Assembly: GCA_045613305.1 (NCBI GenBank)
Contig: JAZLAU010000023.1
Span: 62,001 to 126,000 of the forward strand
Length of the DNA stretch: 64,000 nt
Direction: 5' to 3'
Origin: SFTJ01 sp045613305
GTDB lineage: Bacteria > Bacteroidota > Bacteroidia > Bacteroidales > Muribaculaceae
Every line of letters begins with the position of its first letter. The stretch's first letter is position 1. A program made the translations under genes and the position numbers. Below, in pieces: positions 60,557 to 64,000 of this stretch. The notes beneath the pieces are model-generated. The model saw nothing but the letters and a program-made list of their open reading frames with translations. It did not search any database and was not told the origin of the DNA.

Positions 60557-61480
60557 ATGCAAGTAGACGATACATTATACGTTATAACAGGGCCAACGGC
60601 GTCGGGGAAAACCTCGAAAGCCGTTGCTTTGGCACGCGCAATAGGGGCAGAAATCATCAGCGCCGATTCTCGACAGATTTACAGAGGAATGGACCTCGGG
60701 ACTGGAAAAGATTTGGCTGATTATGGTGAGGTGCCATATCACTTGATTGATATTTGTGATGCAGGTTATAAATATAATCTTTATGAGTTTTTGCGAGATT
60801 ATAAAATTGCGTATAATGAGATAATAAGCCGAGGTAAAAAGGTTGTGCTGTGTGGCGGAACTGGACTTTATGTGGAGAGTGTGCTCAAAGGAATTGAATT
60901 GCCTGAAGTTCCTCAAAATATAGAGTTGAGGAAGAGTCTTGAGGGCAAGTCGCTTGAAGAGTTGACGCATATATTGAGCGAGATGAAAAATCTACATAAT
61001 AGTACGGATGTGGACAACTGCAAGCGCGCTATCAGGGCAATAGAAATACAAACATATTATCAGCAAAATCCGCATTTAGAGGTGGCTACAAAGCCTCATC
61101 CTGTTGAGAATGCTTTAGTGATAGGAGTAGACATAGATGTGGAGAATCGCCGCCGCCGCATTTCGGAAAGGTTGAAAACTCGTCTTGAGGATGGCATGGT
61201 GGACGAAATAAGGCGATTGATTGATAGCGGCATCAGTGCCGATGATTTGATTTATTATGGACTTGAGTATAAGTTTATCACTCAGCACGTTATTGGCGAA
61301 ACAACGTATGAAGAAATGTTTAAGTTGCTTGAAATTGCCATACATCAATTTGCCAAGCGTCAGATGACTTGGTTTAGAGGCATGGAACGCAGAGGTTTTC
61401 CTATTAATTGGCTGCCTTGGAATATTAGTGACGAGGAGTTTGTGGCAAGAGTGTTGGACTTAAAGAATCAGAAATGTTGA
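60557..61480 (+). CDS. miaA: tRNA dimethylallyltransferase
   Basis: MiaA of 307 residues, transferring a dimethylallyl group to A37 of tRNAs reading UNN codons. The P-loop 'GPTASGKTS' (about residues 12-20), 'ISADSRQIYRGMDLGTGK', 'GGTGLYVESVL' and 'FAKRQMTWFRG' are conserved. ATG 60557 follows the peptidase gene by 9 nt. Probably co-transcribed with it, and closed by a strong terminator. Confidence 0.95.
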   Translation: MQVDDTLYVITGPTASGKTSKAVALARAIGAEIISADSRQIYRGMDLGTGKDLADYGEVPYHLIDICDAGYKYNLYEFLRDYKIAYNEIISRGKKVVLCGGTGLYVESVLKGIELPEVPQNIELRKSLEGKSLEELTHILSEMKNLHNSTDVDNCKRAIRAIEIQTYYQQNPHLEVATKPHPVENALVIGVDIDVENRRRRISERLKTRLEDGMVDEIRRLIDSGISADDLIYYGLEYKFITQHVIGETTYEEMFKLLEIAIHQFAKRQMTWFRGMERRGFPINWLPWNISDEEFVARVLDLKNQKC

Positions 61481-61507
61481 TTTTAAAAAATAGAGAGTAC
61501 ATATGAA

Positions 61508-61550
61508 GTAACCCCCAAAGTTTGGAAAAACTTTGGGGGTTACTTTTTTA
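61508..61550 (+). terminator. Terminator of miaA
   Basis: A 16-bp perfect stem (61508-61523 with 61528-61543), 4-nt loop, followed by T. It ends 16 nt before the rodA stop on the other strand. Confidence 0.92.
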
Positions 61551-61558
61551 TTCTGGGG

Positions 61559-63031
61559 TTAATAGTTTCCGTAACTTGCTCGTGTGGAATCAAGACGCAA
61601 TAACACGAAGAGCAGGATAGTGAATCCCCAAAGTGAAGACCCTCCGTAACTAAAGAATGGTAGTGGGATGCCGATAACGGGACAAAGCCCGATAACCATA
61701 CCCACGTTGATTGCCAAGTGGAAGATTAGGTATGATGCAACCGAGTAGCCATACACTCTGCCGAAAGCAGTACGTTGCCGTTCGGCAATCGAAATTATTC
61801 GTAATATGAAGATGAGGAAGGCACTAAGCACAAGTGTGGTTCCCATAAATCCTTGTTCCTCTCCGATGGTGCAGAATATGAAGTCGGTGTGCTGTTCGGG
61901 CACATATTTTAACTTAGTTTGAGTTCCGTTTAGGAAGCCTTTGCCTAACACTCCGCCAGAACCGATGGCAATCTTAGATTGGTTTACGTTGTAGCCAGCA
62001 CCGCGAAGGTCTTCTTCTATGCCCAATGTGACCTTGATTCTCATTTGCTGGTGAGGTTGCAAGATGTTGTTGAAAACATAGCTGACAGAGAATAAAAATA
62101 TAATTGAACCAATGGCAAAAGCAATTGTGATTAGTATTCTTCGGATATTGTCGCGGAACATTGCGATTAAAAGATAAATGATTGAGGCGCTAATAACAGT
62201 AAGGAAGAATGCTAATCCGGGAATGTTGATGTCGGCTAAATGCAGACCGTAGGCAATGATGCCCGACACTATGTAGCCTAATAAAATGTTTCGGCAAATG
62301 AAAATCGAACGGCAATAGAAGAAAAGCATGCCCACAATTATTGCCATAGTGTAGATGAACACAATGAATTGGCCAGTGGTTATGCCCATAATCATGGTGT
62401 CGGCAAACATGGTGGAAATGACAAAGATTAAAATTGCGCTAAAAGATGCAAAAAGAACAAACCCGCTCATGCCTTCGCGGTATAGCACGAAGATTAAAGA
62501 TGTGTATACGAGTGCGGAGCCAGTTTCTTTTTGCGATAAAATCAAGGCAATTGGTAACCCTATGATTAAGGCACATTTTGCATAATTAGTCCAACTGCGG
62601 TTTAATAAAAAGTTATATCCGCTGAATAGTTTTGCCAAGGCAAGGGCTGTGGTGAATTTTGCAAATTCGGCGGGCTGAAGGCTCACCGGCCCGAAAACGA
62701 GCCATGACCTTGACCCTTTAATGTCGGGGGCTACAAATATGGTGACAATCAGCACTATAATCATCAGCCCGTATAAGGGGTATGCATAGGCTTCGATTAA
62801 CCGACGGTCGACTAATAGAATTGCAAACCCGAGAATCATAGAAAGGCCAATCCAGAGGAATTGTTTTCCGGAAAACTCAGAAAAGTCGAAAAGACTTGCG
62901 TGGTCGAAGTCGTAACTTGCGGCATATATGCTAACCGCTCCCGAAATGACGAGCAATAAATATATTAGTATTGTAATCCAGTCAATGTTTCGAAAAGATG
63001 ACGAATTACCATAAGAGTCGTTGTTGTACAC
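61559..63031 (-). CDS. rodA: Rod-shape-determining protein RodA (SEDS glycosyltransferase)
   Basis: A 490-residue inner-membrane SEDS peptidoglycan polymerase with ten or more hydrophobic helices. 'GSRSWLVFGPVSLQPAEFAK' region (about residues 110-129; key blocks SRSWL and QPAEFAK), 'QKETGSALVY' with the catalytic-site Asp/Glu area, and C-terminal 'LPFFSYGGSS' are diagnostic. It is longer than E. coli RodA (370) because of extra helices around 240-310, common in Bacteroidota. No mreBCD or pbp2 gene is adjacent, and the next gene upstream is divergent. Confidence 0.92.
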   Translation of the reverse strand: MYNNDSYGNSSSFRNIDWITILIYLLLVISGAVSIYAASYDFDHASLFDFSEFSGKQFLWIGLSMILGFAILLVDRRLIEAYAYPLYGLMIIVLIVTIFVAPDIKGSRSWLVFGPVSLQPAEFAKFTTALALAKLFSGYNFLLNRSWTNYAKCALIIGLPIALILSQKETGSALVYTSLIFVLYREGMSGFVLFASFSAILIFVISTMFADTMIMGITTGQFIVFIYTMAIIVGMLFFYCRSIFICRNILLGYIVSGIIAYGLHLADINIPGLAFFLTVISASIIYLLIAMFRDNIRRILITIAFAIGSIIFLFSVSYVFNNILQPHQQMRIKVTLGIEEDLRGAGYNVNQSKIAIGSGGVLGKGFLNGTQTKLKYVPEQHTDFIFCTIGEEQGFMGTTLVLSAFLIFILRIISIAERQRTAFGRVYGYSVASYLIFHLAINVGMVIGLCPVIGIPLPFFSYGGSSLWGFTILLFVLLRLDSTRASYGNY

Positions 63032-63073
63032 TTAAAAATAATCTTGAAAATTATATAATGTGAATTGCATTGG

Positions 63074-63081
63074 CAAAGATA
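63074..63081 (-). promoter_or_regulatory. -7 box of rodA
   Basis: TATCTTTG on the minus strand, 42 nt upstream of the rodA ATG; no clear -33. Confidence 0.4.
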
Positions 63082-63103
63082 GGAAATATTCAAATAATTT
63101 GAG

Positions 63104-63111
63104 TATTTTTG
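63104..63111 (+). promoter_or_regulatory. -7 box of the AspT/YidE-type transporter
   Basis: TATTTTTG followed by C on the plus strand, 22 nt upstream of the ATG at 63134; divergent from the rodA box. Confidence 0.45.
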
Positions 63112-63133
63112 CCGGGTAAAAGACGATAATTAT

Positions 63134-64000
63134 ATGGAATGGATAAATGAGGTTTTCTTAAATCACAGTGCTGTGCAGGCGGTAGTCATTTTATCGATAA
63201 TATGTGCAGTAGGGCTGTCGTTGGGAAAGATTAAGATTTTTGGAGTCTCATTAGGAGTAACATTTGTATTCTTTATGGGTATTGTTGCCGGACATTTGGG
63301 GCTCACAATAGATGAGGATATCCTGTTCTATGTTGAAAGTTTTGGTCTTGTCTTGTTTATTTATACTTTGGGGCTTCAGGTAGGTCCTGGTTTCTTCAGT
63401 TCGTTTAGAAAAGGCGGCATTACACTCAACCTTTTGGGTCTTGGGGTAATTCTTATTGGTACAGCATTGGCAATATTGGCAAGTTTTGTAACTGGCATGA
63501 ATCTTCCTGACATGATAGGGGTTTTGTGTGGGGCTGTTACCAACACACCGGCGCTTGCTGCTACTCAGCAAGCAGTGGAACAAGTTGGATTGCCAAGTAG
63601 TTCGTTGGCTTTAGGCTGTGCGGTGGCTTATCCTCTTGGCGTTGTAGGTGTCATTATAGCCTTAGCGCTAATGAAGTGGCTGCGTTTTGGAAAAAATCAG
63701 GCCGATCAGCCGATAGATGATAATGATGAGGCGCATCTGGTGGAGATAAAGGTGCTTAACCCAGGCGTATTTGGCAAATCGTTGCAAGAGATAGGCCGAG
63801 TAAGTGGTAAAGCATTTGTGGTGTCTCGTTTGTGGCGCGATGGCAAGGCTTGCAGCCCTGATTCGCACACCATATTGCACAAAGATGACCACATTTTGGT
63901 GGTGACAAGTGAAAAAGACACTGAAAATCTCGTTTTATTGTTTGGCGAACAAGTTAAAGATGTAGATTGGAATAAGAAGGATATCGACTGGAATTCAATT
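63134..64000 (+). CDS. AspT/YidE-type putative transporter (5' part)
   Basis: The frame is open from ATG 63134 to the end of the window (289 codons, no stop), so the C-terminal half is missing. Residues 1-190 hold five or six membrane helices with 'SFGLVLFIYTLGLQVGPGFF' features (key blocks LFIYTLG and QVGPGF) and 'GAVTNTPALAATQ', characteristic of the aspartate-alanine exchanger (AAE/AspT, YidE, YbjL) family. Residues about 205-275 form a TrkA-C (RCK_C) regulatory domain. Substrate unknown. Divergent from rodA. Confidence 0.88.
   Translation, partial: MEWINEVFLNHSAVQAVVILSIICAVGLSLGKIKIFGVSLGVTFVFFMGIVAGHLGLTIDEDILFYVESFGLVLFIYTLGLQVGPGFFSSFRKGGITLNLLGLGVILIGTALAILASFVTGMNLPDMIGVLCGAVTNTPALAATQQAVEQVGLPSSSLALGCAVAYPLGVVGVIIALALMKWLRFGKNQADQPIDDNDEAHLVEIKVLNPGVFGKSLQEIGRVSGKAFVVSRLWRDGKACSPDSHTILHKDDHILVVTSEKDTENLVLLFGEQVKDVDWNKKDIDWNSI

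Noticed and set aside
1..64000. CRISPR array, phage, insertion sequence, toxin-antitoxin or defence island
   Set aside because: No regularly spaced repeats, no transposase, integrase, cas, restriction or phage structural motifs were seen in any supported gene.

Overview
The window is chromosomal DNA from a member of the Bacteroidota, most likely order Bacteroidales (gut or oral type). The evidence is family content: a TamB plus lipoprotein-Omp85 (TamL-type) pair, DUF3316, DUF5005, DUF349, FdtA/FdtB sugar genes, a eukaryote-type glycyl-tRNA synthetase followed by an FKBP lipoprotein, and the rplM-rpsI-rpsB-tsf order. The promoters agree: many genes are preceded by the Bacteroidota -7 box TAnnTTTG, in the best cases with TTG/TTTG 19-20 nt upstream. 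Clear Shine-Dalgarno sequences are absent, as expected for the phylum, so starts were chosen from homology, promoter position and gene overlap. Genus cannot be fixed from sequence alone.

Layout. 0-4.3 kb: end of a surface-glycan acyltransferase, an HD hydrolase, murI, and a three-gene minus-strand operon for an amino-deoxy sugar (two FdtA-like cupins and a DegT/FdtB aminotransferase). 4.4-7.4 kb: ribosomal operon rplM-rpsI-rpsB-tsf with two structured untranslated segments. 7.4-16.3 kb: a conserved hypothetical, a periplasmic thioredoxin, pta-ackA, a START-like protein, an LptF/G permease, ApbE and a DJ-1 protein. 16.4-18.3 kb: LytS/LytTR two-component pair. 18.6-24.4 kb: a DUF349 repeat protein, aldose epimerase lipoprotein, FKBP lipoprotein and glyS. 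24.7-31.1 kb: topoisomerase IV A subunit, DUF3316 protein, S41 protease lipoprotein and acyl-CoA synthetase. 31.1-35.3 kb: SGNH hydrolase, tRNA-Leu(UAG), a possible 22-residue peptide, typA, rpsO. 35.4-45.6 kb: tamB-tamL, then three secreted or lipidated proteins (DUF1080, DUF5005, a lipoprotein). 45.7-54.3 kb: an APH/NahK-like kinase, mutS2, a NhaC antiporter coupled to a tiny zinc-ribbon gene, a 5'-nucleotidase-family phosphoesterase, rarA. 54.4-64 kb: etfB-etfA-acyl-CoA dehydrogenase, dipeptidyl peptidase IV, miaA, rodA, and the start of an AspT/YidE-type transporter that runs off the end.

Most of the window is core chromosome: envelope assembly, translation, acetate and fatty-acid energy metabolism, and DNA repair. 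I see no insertion sequence, phage, CRISPR array, toxin-antitoxin pair or recognisable defence system, and I do not claim a new large system. The observations most worth following are small: the ATGA-coupled 56-residue zinc-ribbon gene after nhaC, the folded RNA between rpsI and rpsB, the FdtA paralogue lacking a catalytic histidine, the transporter-less DUF1080-DUF5005-lipoprotein operon, the 22-residue hydrophobic ORF with its own promoter, and -7 boxes placed so close to mutS2 and nhaC that their mRNAs may be leaderless.
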